Below are positions 44,541-52,017 of a DNA stretch of 64,000 nucleotides, piece by piece. Made by a program: the position numbers and the translations under genes. Position 1 is the first letter of the stretch. Each line of letters begins with the position of its first letter. The stretch comes from an uncultured Prevotellaceae bacterium (lineage in GTDB: Bacteria; Bacteroidota; Bacteroidia; Bacteroidales; Bacteroidaceae), in NCBI GenBank assembly GCA_902800185.1, contig CADCDK010000002.1, forward strand, positions 175,651-239,650, in the 5' to 3' direction. Below the pieces are notes generated by a model. The model searched no databases. It was not told the DNA's origin and saw nothing but the letters and a program-made list of their open reading frames with translations.

Positions 44541-44968
44541 TCTTTGTTAATTTCATAAATAAGTTTACAGGTCTTGGGAATAAGGATTGGCAAGAAAGCT
44601 ACATAGCTGTCTAACAACCATTCTGTGGAATCAAATGGAAGTGCAGTTATATAAACGCAACAAATAAGGAATTCTGTAAAAAACCATAATACATCTGAAA
44701 AAAAGTGAACCTCATGTAGTTCCATAATGCTACGAATAATATGTAGCAGCCGTGAAAGGAACGCATCAACTATGATATAGCCAATTGCCATAATAGCCAT
44801 ATAAAAATACAGATATAGAATGCCTCCGCTAGTCCCTATTATATAAATGGATATACAAATATGGATGACAGAGAGTATGAGAATCCCGATATAAGTTATA
44901 CAGTATTTCATCTACTTTAAAATATCTATTACGGTTCTTATCTTATGCTATTTGTGCATGTGATGGTA
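44465..44968. repeat. 24-bp exact repeat pair, remnant of a duplicated gene start
   Basis: ATGCTATTTGTGCATGTGAT and the next four bases occur at 44465-44488 (inside the signal-peptide codons of the broken gene) and again at 44945-44968 in the non-coding gap, exactly 480 bases apart. The second copy is probably the residue of a lost paralogue. The rest of the gap 44912-45042 shows nothing. Confidence 0.7.
44537..44911 (-). CDS. Small integral membrane protein of unknown function
   Basis: 124 residues with about four hydrophobic segments (IGILILSVIHICISIYI, then LYFYMAIMAIGYIIVDAF, WFFTEFLICCVYITAL and a last one near YVAFLPILIP). No family was recognised. The stop overlaps the start of the broken gene at 44540 by 4 bases, so both were once translated together. 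Base composition is much more AT-rich than the core genes. Confidence 0.55.
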   Translation of the reverse strand: MKYCITYIGILILSVIHICISIYIIGTSGGILYLYFYMAIMAIGYIIVDAFLSRLLHIIRSIMELHEVHFFSDVLWFFTEFLICCVYITALPFDSTEWLLDSYVAFLPILIPKTCKLIYEINKE

Positions 44969-45042
44969 CATTAAAGATGAAAAGGAATTGAAAAGAAATA
45001 ATGAATCCCTTCATGTTTTTCTTATTGAGGATTGTAGAAGTG

Positions 45043-45576
45043 TTAAATGCCATATTTATTTTTGTATGTTTCAATTATATTTATATCAAAGGACATTAAC
45101 GGACATTTGTTTTTTTTAAACTTAATAGTTCGTTTTCTTTCTTTCATTACTGGGCATTTTGAACGTAAAGATATCTTTCTTACACAGATTCGATTCTTAA
45201 TAAGCTCTATATGAATTTGATAATCGAATTTGCACGCTTGCCCACTCTCCTTTCCTATTAAAAATCCATTATTACTCGTTCTTTCAAGATATTCAACATT
45301 AAGAAGATTGTTATCAAAAACATCCGAAAAAATGTATGATTTTCCACTTATCCACACAACAAGTTCTCTGTGTAGGGTGTTGATATCCATAAAACCATCA
45401 AAAAGATTATATTCATAATAGATAGCAACACTCAATGTGTCAGAAATAGTTATACTATCCATACATATACGCTCTCGTATGGAGTCATCATAAAAGTCCA
45501 CTTTATTTTTACACTTGCCGTTTGCATCTAATAATACTATGATGCAGGTAAGGATTAGAATTAAACACCTCATCAT
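45043..45576 (-). CDS. Hypothetical secreted protein
   Basis: 177 residues with an N-terminal hydrophobic signal (MRCLILILTCIIVLLDANG) but no lipobox. The body is beta-rich (IYYEYNLFDGF, LVVWISGKSYIFSD) and the C-terminus is strongly basic (MKERKRTIKFKKNK). No family was recognised. It stands alone on the minus strand between two nearly identical hairpins and is AT-rich like its surroundings. Confidence 0.55.
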   Translation of the reverse strand: MMRCLILILTCIIVLLDANGKCKNKVDFYDDSIRERICMDSITISDTLSVAIYYEYNLFDGFMDINTLHRELVVWISGKSYIFSDVFDNNLLNVEYLERTSNNGFLIGKESGQACKFDYQIHIELIKNRICVRKISLRSKCPVMKERKRTIKFKKNKCPLMSFDINIIETYKNKYGI

Positions 45577-45692
45577 TTGTCACTTTTTTATATTCCAAAA
45601 TATGGTTGCGCCTTTACTCGACTGAAAACGTTTCTCGTCTGCAAAAGTACAAATATAATTTCATTTGAAAAAAACAAATTGAAGAAAAGAAG

Positions 45693-45735
45693 AAAAGAGC
45701 CCTGCATACATCGCCGATGTAAGCAGGGCTCTTTT
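45693..45735. terminator. 20-bp hairpin, near copy of the one at 44033
   Basis: 45693-45712 pairs with 45716-45735 around GCC with a single A-A mismatch, between A-rich and T-rich runs. With the copy at 44033 it encloses a 1.6 kb block of minus-strand accessory genes. Confidence 0.8.
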
Positions 45736-45760
45736 ATATGTGGGCACAACTTATAATGTT

Positions 45761-46099
45761 TTAATACATTTTATTTGATGCGATTTTAATGTTTGGAAAC
45801 ATTTTATTTGATGCGATTTTAATGTTTGGAAACATTTTATTGTTCTTGGCAAAAACATTGTCAAGGCTCATGAGATACTGAGCAAGGCTGGGATGCTGTA
45901 ATATGCGATTTGCATATGTCTTTCTTGACAGAGCAATGCCATACGCCTCAATTTCGCTATGTATGACATGAGCCATTGAAAATCTTGGGAATTTAAAAGA
46001 AGAGCAAAGGTAACTTTCTAAGGCCGTTTTGCAACCTTGTAGAATTTGTTTGCTTTCTTTTTGCCGAACAAAAGGCTGATTCAAACCAACATAAACCAA
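45761..46099 (-). CDS. Orphan hypothetical protein ending in DNA-repeat-encoded peptide repeats
   Basis: A 112-residue frame. The middle (GCKTALESYLCSSFKFPRFS, then EIEAYGIALSRKTYANRIL and SLAQYLMSL) looks like a real helical protein fragment with no start of good quality, so it may be the 3' remnant of a longer gene. The last 25 residues are two copies of NKMFPNIKIAS plus a partial one, encoded by the 33-bp tandem repeat at 45766-45841. No family was recognised. Confidence 0.35.
   Translation of the reverse strand: MVYVGLNQPFVRQKESKQILQGCKTALESYLCSSFKFPRFSMAHVIHSEIEAYGIALSRKTYANRILQHPSLAQYLMSLDNVFAKNNKMFPNIKIASNKMFPNIKIASNKMY
45766..45841. repeat. 33-bp tandem repeat, 2.3 copies
   Basis: Units at 45766-45798 and 45799-45831 are identical and begin ACATTTTATTTGATGCG; a 10-base partial third copy follows. 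The period is a multiple of three, so the overlapping frame is preserved. Confidence 0.9.
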
Positions 46100-46135
46100 A
46101 ACCTTGAAAACCCATTTCTACGAAATATTCTTGGG

Positions 46136-46290
46136 AGTTAAAGAAGTTAAGGAAGTTAACGAAGTTAAAAGCCGATACACTTCGGACGCGGTGTGCTTTC
46201 ATCCTCCCAATTCTATAGCAAAACTATTGGCCTTTAACTTCCCCAAGCGAGCATAGCGAGCTAACTCCTTTAACTACTTTAACTTCCTAA
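46136..46290. repeat. Intergenic AAGTTA-type simple repeats in inverted orientation
   Basis: At 46136-46168 a 9-base unit (AAGAAGTTA with variants) is repeated about four times. The reverse-complement type (TAACTCCTTTAACTACTTTA) occurs at 46262-46287, so the two can pair. The GAGCATAGCGAGCTAACT word at 46249 recurs at 48620. Confidence 0.7.
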
Positions 46291-46334
46291 ATTCGCTCCC
46301 ATTATTTTCCCGGTTTCTTTCTTTGCAAAAAGTC

Positions 46335-46420
46335 AGTACCAAGTGGGTTGGTACTGACAGTTCCAAGTTTTGGACACTTGCTGGTACTGAGAATTCCACT
46401 GAGTGGTACTCCCAGTACCA
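46335..46420. repeat. Cluster of five TGGTACT/AGTACCA words
   Basis: AGTACCA at 46335-46341 and 46414-46420, TGGTACT at 46349-46355, 46382-46388 and 46404-46410. The first pair forms a 9-bp inverted repeat (TCAGTACCA/TGGTACTGA) and the last pair another around CCC. The interval 46100-46518 contains only these words and the simple repeats; no gene is supported there. Confidence 0.75.
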
Positions 46421-46518
46421 CGGGCAGGTAACAAGCCTACCGCTTAGTGGAAGCGAAGACATCTGAGAATTTCACAATGTCATTATAAGTGAATATGGCG
46501 AATGTCAACTGTGAAAAA

Positions 46519-46839
46519 TTATCTGTCATAACAACTTGCTTGTTCAACAATTAGAACGTGGATAAGCTCCTTCGGCTTTCCAGAACATTCTTTTTCTTTA
46601 TAATCTCTGGGGATTCCGAACCTCTTTACATCATTATCATCATATATGTTTTCCACATCAATATAATTATAGTATGTAGATTTACATTTAATTAAATATC
46701 TTACAAAAGAATCTATTTGCAACTTAGAATCATCTTCGTTGCAAAAACATCCCTGCTCGCCAATACAGAATGCCATAGAGTCCATTTTGACCAATATTCG
46801 TGCATCACAAGTAATATGCGATGTGTCTTTTGGATATTT
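46519..46839 (-). pseudogene. Truncated gene fragment of unknown family
   Basis: About 106 residues are open from a stop at 46840 down to 46519, with no ATG near the upstream end. The sequence (YPKDTSHITCDARILVKMDS, then SFVRYLIKCKSTYYNYIDVE and KPKELIHVLIVEQ) looks like genuine protein, so I read it as an N-terminally truncated remnant. ATG 46785 could still allow an 88-residue product. No family was recognised. Confidence 0.4.
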
Positions 46840-46899
46840 TTATTTTAGTGGATATTGGAGAATCTGTTTCGAATGGCTTTATAAGACGACAAAATGGAT

Positions 46900-47289
46900 T
46901 TATCTATAGCTAGCAGGAAGCATTTCCTTTTCAGCTTTCCAAAGGGTATCGACGGTGGCTCCTTTTTTCAGGATGAGGTAGTTGTTCTTGATTTCAAGCT
47001 TGTTAGTGTCTCCCTCAATGATAATCAGAGAATCGTTTATTAACTCCCATTGATGAGTCAGAAGGAGGTCTCCGTGATTTTCCTTGTTGAATCCACGATA
47101 CGTTTCCCAGTAGGTAGCATAAGTGCCATCTGCATTAAAGCAGACGAAATAGACACCTGACGCACTGTCTTTGTATCTATACCAAAACTGCTGGCTACCC
47201 CCTGTCAGCATCTTGTGTACAGATGGTTTGCAGGAAAAGAAAACGCAACAGAAAAGTATTTGTAAGAAAAATGTGATATATCTATTCAT
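46900..47289 (-). CDS. Small orphan lipoprotein (tandem paralogue 3)
   Basis: 129 residues with a lipobox VFFSC. The body follows the same plan as the two genes upstream: a GGSQQFWYRYKD opening, GVYFVCFNADGTYATYW, a GFN-HGDLLLTHQWEL segment, a NYLILKKG strand, and an end of the type DTLW-EMLPASY. It overlaps the upstream paralogue by 8 bases. The fold is probably a small beta-barrel or sandwich. Function is unknown. Confidence 0.7.
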   Translation of the reverse strand: MNRYITFFLQILFCCVFFSCKPSVHKMLTGGSQQFWYRYKDSASGVYFVCFNADGTYATYWETYRGFNKENHGDLLLTHQWELINDSLIIIEGDTNKLEIKNNYLILKKGATVDTLWKAEKEMLPASYR

Positions 47290-47746
47290 CGCTCAAATCC
47301 TTAAAATCATATTCTTGTCCTTCGATTACCCATTGCATATCGAAATTGCTCGGAATCATTCCTTTCTCGACGGCATACAGCGTATCCGAAACTGTTCCGG
47401 ATTGTAGCTGTACGCTATTGCTGGAAAGCTGTTTTATCGAATATACTTGATTCTTAATATATACCGAATCCGCATTTATCATATACCATCCCTTGGAGCC
47501 AAGTGGAGAACTGTATGTTAAAAGGAAACCAGAGTCATACCATTTGCCAAAGATCAGGAACCTCCCTTTCTTATCGAAATAGTAGTACAGAGGAAGTCCA
47601 TCTTCGTTCTTCTGTGATGTGCTCCAAAACTTAAATGCCCCCTCACCACTTAGCTTTAACGCAACTTGTTCTCTGCAGGAACAAATTATTAGTGTTGCTA
47701 TTAGGATGATTGGTACTACCTTTTTCGATATCCTATTTACTTCCAT
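47282..47746 (-). CDS. Small orphan lipoprotein (tandem paralogue 2)
   Basis: 154 residues; lipobox IICSC (the second Cys is modified). The pattern is SGEGAFKFWSTSQK, LPLYYYFDKKGRFLIFG, SGFLLTYSS, KGWYMINADSVYI, VSDTLYAVEKGMIPSNFD, matching both neighbours in order and spacing. It overlaps the upstream gene by 10 bases and the downstream one by 8, so all three are translated as a coupled set. A role as surface immunity or binding proteins is possible but not shown. Confidence 0.7.
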   Translation of the reverse strand: MEVNRISKKVVPIILIATLIICSCREQVALKLSGEGAFKFWSTSQKNEDGLPLYYYFDKKGRFLIFGKWYDSGFLLTYSSPLGSKGWYMINADSVYIKNQVYSIKQLSSNSVQLQSGTVSDTLYAVEKGMIPSNFDMQWVIEGQEYDFKDLSDE

Positions 47747-48147
47747 AGCATCTTATAATTATCAGGAATATCTTCTTCTTTCATTGGAGACAAAGAATGT
47801 TGGGCTTTCTCACCCTCTTTCTGCAAAACGATCAGCGAAGGTTCCATGCAAATAACAGTATATTTTTTATGGCTGATCTCGATATTGTTTTCCTTCGAAA
47901 GGTTCCATTCTCCCCGTTCCAAAAGAGACATGTCATATCCTGTATGATTAAAGCCCATCGTGTGTCCTTCAAAAAGTAGCCATTGGCCATCTTTGTCGAA
48001 ATAGTGAATTAGAACCTTTGACTTGTCCTTCCCATTCTCATACCAATACCGATAGCCGTCTCCACACAGAAGTAAGGAACTATTTTCCTTCTGACAGGAA
48101 CACAATGTCATAAGTGTTATAATTAAAAAAACAAATGTTTTATTCAT
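47737..48147 (-). CDS. Small orphan lipoprotein (tandem paralogue 1)
   Basis: 136 residues; lipobox TLCSC then QKENSS. The shared plan is CGDGYRYWYENGKD, VLIHYFDKDGQWLLFEG, GFNHTGYDMSLLERGEWNL, an ISHKKYTV strand, LIVLQKEGE and MKEEDIPDNYKM. It is first of the three overlapping genes. No promoter of the consensus type is evident upstream. AT-rich composition sets it apart from flanking core genes. Confidence 0.7.
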   Translation of the reverse strand: MNKTFVFLIITLMTLCSCQKENSSLLLCGDGYRYWYENGKDKSKVLIHYFDKDGQWLLFEGHTMGFNHTGYDMSLLERGEWNLSKENNIEISHKKYTVICMEPSLIVLQKEGEKAQHSLSPMKEEDIPDNYKMLWK

Positions 48148-48211
48148 TGTCTTCCCTTTCCCTCTGCACCACGTGTGGCATTTACAACCGAAGTTTCAAA
48201 TTTTATGGACT

Positions 48212-48508
48212 CTATTCATCATATAATAAATCATTAATGTTATCATAATAGGTAATCCAGAATAAAGGGATGTTTTCTTTTGCCTTGTATTGAGTGATAA
48301 AATCCTTTGCCATTAGATAACTTCGATGCACATAGTCTGAAAGGGTTTCATGTTCCATCCTGTCACACGACCAGCCTTCGTACACGTATTGGCTAAATTC
48401 GACATGACCGTCTTTTAAAAAAAACACCTCTCCACCTAAAACTGGAAGAACTTCAGCATGGAGGAAGTCTAATAATAACAGTGCTTCCTCTTTTACATAA
48501 CCAACATC
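48212..48508 (-). pseudogene. N-terminally truncated gene resembling an Imm40-type immunity protein
   Basis: The frame is open from a stop at 48509-48511 and lacks a start codon, giving 98 residues: GYVKEEALLLLDFLHAEVLP, VLGGEVFFLKDG, WSCDRME, SYLMAKDFITQY. The order of a helix ending in a leucine run, an LGG-V segment, a W-C element, and a Ser-x-x-x-Ala-x-x-(F/Y)-I helix recalls Imm40 immunity proteins, recognised from memory and only tentatively. No toxin gene is adjacent. Confidence 0.45.
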
Positions 48509-48619
48509 TTATCTTTCATCTTCTCTTCATGTTAAAAGGTACTGCAAAGATACACCAATAAAAGCAAACACGAAAAAAATTGGTGAATAAAAAACTAACA
48601 AAAAACTAATCTCTGCAGT

Positions 48620-48658
48620 GAGCATAGTGAGCTAACTTCTTTAACTCCCTTAACTCTC
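48620..48658. repeat. Second copy of the GAGCATAG-GAGCTAACT repeat
   Basis: Matches 46249-46287 with a handful of changes and is followed by TTAACT words. It supplies the stop codon of the CapA-type gene. The gap 48509-48649 has no gene. Confidence 0.65.
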
Positions 48659-49570
48659 GAATCCAAACTGAGAGATAAGCGGTCGGCAGTTCCTGATGGT
48701 AATGGGAATGGTCTCCGTTTCGATGCTGTTGGCATGGATGCGCAGCCTGACGATGGCGGCACGGCTGTTCAGGGGCTTTGCCTGATCGAAGATGAAGTTG
48801 CCGATGCTGTAGTAGATGGGGTGTCCTTTGTATTCTTCAATGGTTTGTAGCGTGTGCGTATGGTGGCAGATCAGTGCGTCGGCACCGGCATCAATCAGGG
48901 CCCTTGCCTGGAGTCGCTGGGAGGCGGTGGGGCTGAGCTGGTGCTCCCACCCCCAGTGCAGACTGACGATGATGACGCAGGTGCTGTCCGTCTCTCGGAG
49001 GTTTCTGACTCGTGCTACGAGTGTGTCGAAAGGCTCCTGACTGACACAGGGCTTTTCGGGGAGCCATGCCAGATTCTCTAACGGCAGGCAGTTGGAGGCC
49101 ATGAGATAGACGGGACGAGGCTGTCGGCAGAGAAGCACGGGCTTGACGGCTTCTTGTAGGTTCTCACCTGCGCCGACGGCAGTCATTCCCGCCTGTTCGA
49201 TGTTGCGCCGTGTGTCCATGAGCCCATCCCGATCCTGGTCGAGACTGTGGTTGTTGGCAAGGTTCAGATGCGTGAAGCCACTTTCTTTCAATATCTCCAG
49301 CCATTCAGGTTCGGCCCTGAAGACGAAGCGTTTGAAGACGGGATGTCTCAGACGGGTAACGGGGCACTCTAAATTCCCAACGACAATGTCTGCCGACCGA
49401 AATATTTCGGCGGTTTCATCGGGTATAAGCTGCTTCTTTCCGTTGTATTCTATCTGCTTGCGCACACCACGGTCGAGCAGGATGTCTCCTGTCATGACAA
49501 TCGTGGTCTGCGCAAGCAAGGCTTGTAGCCACAGGAGGCTAACAGCCAGAGCTATAGAACATCTCTTCAT
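48650..49570 (-). CDS. CapA/PgsA-type metallophosphatase-like secreted protein
   Basis: 306 residues with a signal peptide cleaved near ALLAQ. Metal-site motifs are TGDILLDRGV (27-36), VGNLECPVT (64-72), NLANNHSLDQ (103-112), SLHWGWEH and CHHTHTLQTIEEYKGHPIYY, then GNFIFDQ. The family is named after poly-gamma-glutamate synthesis protein CapA, but most members, including this one without other cap genes, have unknown substrates. Its start lies 32 bases inside the DUF3160 gene, so it is the last gene of that operon. Confidence 0.85.
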   Translation of the reverse strand: MKRCSIALAVSLLWLQALLAQTTIVMTGDILLDRGVRKQIEYNGKKQLIPDETAEIFRSADIVVGNLECPVTRLRHPVFKRFVFRAEPEWLEILKESGFTHLNLANNHSLDQDRDGLMDTRRNIEQAGMTAVGAGENLQEAVKPVLLCRQPRPVYLMASNCLPLENLAWLPEKPCVSQEPFDTLVARVRNLRETDSTCVIIVSLHWGWEHQLSPTASQRLQARALIDAGADALICHHTHTLQTIEEYKGHPIYYSIGNFIFDQAKPLNSRAAIVRLRIHANSIETETIPITIRNCRPLISQFGFES

Positions 49571-51941
49571 TGTCTTCAGGTGCCTGTTCCAGAGGCACGA
49601 CGATTTCCTTCATCCACTCGGGTGTTCCGGTCGTGGGGTGCTGCTTGAGGTTTTGCTGCCACTCCTCGTCGTTCAGTCGCTGTTCGTGGATGGGGCGTTG
49701 GAACTCACGATACGAGAGCACGGCTCCGCGTGTCAGGTAGAAGGTTCCGTCCATCTCCACGAGCACGTAGATTTCGTATGCGGGTCCTGTGGCGGCGTAG
49801 AGAATACTTGGGCTCGGATTGTTCTCGGCGTTGGCGGTATAGACATCCGCTACGCAGGCAATGGATTTGTCTGGGCCCTGCACGTCGTCCCAGCCCATCA
49901 GCCATTGTTCCGGCTCACGTGCCAGGTCGAGCGAGATGTTCTCAAACTGTGAGCCGATGATTTCCATCTCTTGGTATTCGACATCGCTGATGGCTCTGCA
50001 CCCTAACTCCTTTCTGCTGATGTTCAGCAGGAACTCTGCCACCTCTTTGATACGTGTACCTGTCGTGATGGCCTTCTCCGTCATGAGTCCGTATCTCTCC
50101 AGCACCTCTTCTAAGGCGTAGTTCAAGGCAACGGCTTTCTGCCAGAATGCCACATTGGGCTCGACATAGCTTTTCAGGATGGGGTCGGGGGGACCACCGG
50201 CACCGCATTCGGCACCCATGGGCTGTTTGGCGTAGAGGATGGCATCGTGTTTCAACTCGGCCCATGATGCCAAAGCCGTGTTTAGGTTCTTCTTCGCCCA
50301 CTGCGGGGTTTTCATGAAGGCGGGGTAGTTATCCAAGGTGTCCTGCATGCTGCTGAGGCTTTCTAACCAACGGTTGCTGACAGTGGCTGTCCAGTCGATG
50401 TCTTTCATGCGCCGTTTCATGCTGTCGAGCATGGACTGATAGCCTCCCCATTGTTTGTTTTCCTCCAATTCATCGATGAGAATGCGCTCTGCGGCATTGC
50501 TACCCATGGCGGCAAAGACATCAAGCCCTCGGGGAACGGCACGCAAGGTGGGACGGCCCTTCGCGTCTATCATCTCGTTCAGAACCTCTGCGTCGGGCTG
50601 ATAGCGTTGGGGCATCACGTTGATTTTCGTGTGACTGGTATTCTCAAACTTCGGACGGATGCGGATCTGTCTGTCGCCCAGCTCCTCCATCTTGCTCCGC
50701 AAGGCGGCCATGGCCTTCTTGTCCTTGACGAGCTTGTCGGCACTCATCCCCGTGCGCCTGATCTCATCCGCCAGTTGCATGATGGTCACGTTGTCTGGCT
50801 CTCCGAAAAGGAAGGTCATCGGTTCGAAGAGCTGTGTGTAGAGTCGCTTGGCCTTGTCGTTGTTGTCGATGAAACCGGCGAGCAGGGTGGCGGACTTCAG
50901 TTGCTGTGCCTTGTCGGTGCCGAAAGGAACGGTCTGCAGCCACATCATCGTGCGGAAGTAGCGTTGCAGCTTCTCGTTGCGGGTATAATGTCCGCGTGGA
51001 CGGAACAGCGAGTAGCCGAACTTCACATTCGTGTAGCCGAGGAAGTCGGAGTAGGTGTCTTCTGAACGGTTGATTTTATCGGTTTCATCGGCGATAACAG
51101 CGTTTAGCTTGGCGTCTCCGAGGTCGGGCTTCTCACCTGTCAGCGTGCTCCATGCCACGGCGAAGAGAACCTCGTTGAAAGTGTCTTTCCCGTGCATGCC
51201 CACATATACCTCCTGACAGAACTGGCGCAGCAGCGAGTCCATGCGATGCTCCTCGATGTCGCGCAGGATGGAGTCGAAGTAGAAGTGGAACAGCTGCAGG
51301 TAGAGATCGGTGGTGATGAACGAGGGGAAGTCGCTGTAGTCGTTCTTCTCATAGATGTGGAACAGCTGCAGCTTGTTGTTGGGAACGATGGCAAAGCCCT
51401 GTCGCCCGAGCGCCTCTTTCAGTCGTGGGTCGAAGTCGGTGAGCTGGTAGGGGTTGATGATGAGGTCGGTGTTGAACATGTAACCGTCCTTCGTCCTTAA
51501 CTTCCAGTAGAGCTCCTGCTCCCGTTCCCCGATCTTCTCGATGAACTTGCGCTCGGCGGGTGTGAGCTTGACATTCTGGTAGTAGCCGTCATAGCCGTTG
51601 AAGTAGAACTGATTCAATCCCTCGTCTTTCTGTTCCTCGTTCTCGTATGCGTCATAGCGTTCCCATACTAACGAGTCGTACCAGGAAGTGGAATAGTAGA
51701 TGCTGCGCAGGTCGGCATCCTTGAAGACGAAGCCTTGTCGTGCGGCGAATCCGTTCTTCAAGACGCGCAGTTCCGCAAGCGAGAGCTGGCTGATGTCCAT
51801 GTTAGTGTCAATACCATGGATGAACTGCTCCATATCCAAGTGCCCGTTGCCTGGAAGATAGGCATGCTCTTTCTTCGGCCGCTGTGCCGTGACTGTCATG
51901 CACAGAGCGATGAAAAGGGCGAAAATCGTTGCTTTCCTCAT
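49539..51941 (-). CDS. Secreted YARHG-domain / DUF3160 protein
   Basis: 800 residues with signal peptide (1-19). A YARHG domain at about 57-95 (ELRVLKNGFAARQGFVFKDA, then YYSTSWYDSL) precedes a long DUF3160-type helical region (about 155-790; FITTDLYLQLFHFYFDSILR, PMGAECGAGGPPDP). DUF3160 proteins are widespread in Bacteroidetes with no known reaction. The N-terminal extracellular domain suggests wall or surface contact. The gene runs in one direction with the FG-GAP-like gene upstream (65-base gap of simple repeats) and CapA downstream. Confidence 0.78.
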   Translation of the reverse strand: MRKATIFALFIALCMTVTAQRPKKEHAYLPGNGHLDMEQFIHGIDTNMDISQLSLAELRVLKNGFAARQGFVFKDADLRSIYYSTSWYDSLVWERYDAYENEEQKDEGLNQFYFNGYDGYYQNVKLTPAERKFIEKIGEREQELYWKLRTKDGYMFNTDLIINPYQLTDFDPRLKEALGRQGFAIVPNNKLQLFHIYEKNDYSDFPSFITTDLYLQLFHFYFDSILRDIEEHRMDSLLRQFCQEVYVGMHGKDTFNEVLFAVAWSTLTGEKPDLGDAKLNAVIADETDKINRSEDTYSDFLGYTNVKFGYSLFRPRGHYTRNEKLQRYFRTMMWLQTVPFGTDKAQQLKSATLLAGFIDNNDKAKRLYTQLFEPMTFLFGEPDNVTIMQLADEIRRTGMSADKLVKDKKAMAALRSKMEELGDRQIRIRPKFENTSHTKINVMPQRYQPDAEVLNEMIDAKGRPTLRAVPRGLDVFAAMGSNAAERILIDELEENKQWGGYQSMLDSMKRRMKDIDWTATVSNRWLESLSSMQDTLDNYPAFMKTPQWAKKNLNTALASWAELKHDAILYAKQPMGAECGAGGPPDPILKSYVEPNVAFWQKAVALNYALEEVLERYGLMTEKAITTGTRIKEVAEFLLNISRKELGCRAISDVEYQEMEIIGSQFENISLDLAREPEQWLMGWDDVQGPDKSIACVADVYTANAENNPSPSILYAATGPAYEIYVLVEMDGTFYLTRGAVLSYREFQRPIHEQRLNDEEWQQNLKQHPTTGTPEWMKEIVVPLEQAPEDNEEMFYSSGC

Positions 51942-51948
51942 GTTTATG

Positions 51949-52017
51949 GTTGAATGGTTTAAAAGTTGAATGGTTTAAAAGTTTAATAGCTTAATAGTTT
52001 AATAGTTTAATAGTTAA
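51949..52017. repeat. TTTAATAG / TGAATGGTTTAAAAGT simple repeats
   Basis: TGAATGGTTTAAAAGTT appears twice and AATAGTTT several times in the gap between the DUF3160 start and the upstream gene. The last three codons and stop of the 52007-52519 gene are made of the same repeat. Confidence 0.8.

Noticed and set aside
45766..45841. CRISPR-like repeats
   Set aside because: The 33-bp units are directly adjacent with no spacers, and no cas genes are nearby.
46274..46462. 62-residue minus-strand frame
   Set aside because: It is made of the TGGTACT/AGTACCA hairpin words and simple repeats; no credible start context or protein-like character.
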